A DNA stretch of 42,511 nucleotides from Phenylobacterium sp. (GTDB lineage: Bacteria > Pseudomonadota > Alphaproteobacteria > Caulobacterales > Caulobacteraceae). The DNA lies in assembly GCF_004297125.1 (NCBI RefSeq), contig NZ_SCVD01000009.1, positions 1 through 42,511 of the forward strand, written 5' to 3'. The notes under the pieces are model-generated. The model was given only the letters and a program-made list of their open reading frames with translations, was not told the DNA's origin and did not search any database. This document shows positions 42,095 through 42,511 of the stretch, in pieces. The position numbers were made by a program, and so were the translations under genes. Numbering within the stretch: position 1 is the first letter of the stretch; every line of letters starts with the position of its first letter.

Positions 42095-42511
42095 CCGACG
42101 CTCCCTTCGAGCGAGATGGCGACCAGCTTCTGAGCCTCGACGGCGAATTCCATGGGCAGTTCCTGCAAGACGTCCTTGACGAAGCCGTTGACCAGAAGCT
42201 GGACGGCTTCCTCCTGACTGAGACCGCGTTGCATAGCGTAGAAAAGTTGATCCTCGGACAATCGGGTCGTCGTGGCCTCGTGCTCGAACTTGGACTGTCC
42301 GTTGCGGGCTTCGATGTAGGGCACGGTGTGGGCGGCGCAGTGCTTGCCGATCAGCAGGCTGTCGCACTGGGTGAAGTTCCGCGCGCCCTTGGCCTTCGGG
42401 TGGGCCGAGACCAGGCCGCGGTAGGTGTTGGACGACTTGCCGGCGCTGATGCCCTTGGAAATGATCCGCGAGCGGGTGTTGGCGCCCAGGTGGATCATCT
42501 TGGTGCCGGTG
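42091..42511 (-). CDS. sufB: SufB, C-terminal part (N-terminus beyond window)
   Basis: About 139 residues of the SufB scaffold subunit, entering the window from the right. Recognisable are [32 protein letters not shown] (conserved Cys), [10 protein letters not shown] and [19 protein letters not shown], all typical of the SufB C-terminus. The stop overlaps the next ORF's ATG by 4 bases. First visible gene of the SUF operon; any regulator such as IscR/SufR would lie outside. Confidence 0.97.
   Translation of the reverse strand, partial: TGTKMIHLGANTRSRIISKGISAGKSSNTYRGLVSAHPKAKGARNFTQCDSLLIGKHCAAHTVPYIEARNGQSKFEHEATTTRLSEDQLFYAMQRGLSQEEAVQLLVNGFVKDVLQELPMEFAVEAQKLVAISLEGSVG

Overview
The window is a dense, GC-rich bacterial chromosome segment: about 50 genes, no intergenic gap above 300 bases, many 1-4 nt gene overlaps, and frequent GTG/TTG starts. 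It looks like an alphaproteobacterium of the Caulobacterales (Caulobacter/Phenylobacterium type). The main reasons are the clpP-cicA-clpX locus, a glnB-glnA pair, a parE/rhlE-type helicase/GGDEF cyclase neighbourhood, a single-operon SUF system, and GGAAC-N16-GTT-like promoters of the alphaproteobacterial EcfG type. No rRNA, tRNA, CRISPR array, insertion sequence or prophage was seen. The assignment is inferred from gene content and not from an alignment.

Layout. 1-2480: ClpX (C-terminus outside the window) and ClpP, both minus strand, flanking the plus-strand HAD gene cicA and a coupled 85-residue ORF. 2608-5952: a large RTX/Calx-beta secreted nuclease. 6220-8112: a secreted M20 peptidase and a DsbA/FrnE-like oxidoreductase. 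8204-9784: a cobalt-type nitrile hydratase operon (alpha, beta, accessory chaperone). 9839-12070: a small ORF, then an ArsR regulator with a large dyad operator candidate, an AHSA1 protein, a small membrane protein and two DUF1801 proteins. 12101-16182: DUF6481 protein, ndk, an ABC-F ATPase, then three minus-strand genes with EcfG-like promoters (ETFPxSDP-motif protein, PHA-granule-type protein, BON protein). 16291-18374: a flippase-like membrane protein and a HAD phosphatase. 18371-21928: an operon of thiolase-like protein, histidine phosphatase and bifunctional NAD(P)HX repair enzyme. 22168-24009: glnB-glnA ending in a strong intrinsic terminator. 24035-26272: a small membrane protein and a secreted M61 peptidase with a PDZ domain. 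26277-30593: a small membrane protein, and an operon of esterase, DUF3142-like secreted protein and a 793-residue exported repeat protein of unknown function. 30685-35683: parE, an RhlE-type helicase and a diguanylate cyclase. 35763-37580: enoyl-CoA hydratase, glutathione transferase, 2TM protein. 37625-42511: the SUF Fe-S assembly operon (sufB, two unknown ORFs, sufC, sufD, sufS, sufT-like, sufA-like), minus strand; sufB runs off the window.

The functions are mostly housekeeping: proteolysis, nitrogen control, Fe-S assembly, chromosome decatenation. Accessory content is concentrated in the nuclease, nitrile hydratase and ArsR regions. The points I would look at first are the two uncharacterised ORFs inside the SUF operon, the DUF3142/793-residue exported pair, the run of EcfG-like promoters at 15.2-16.3 kb, the dyad in front of arsR, and several leader hairpins that would cover ribosome binding sites.
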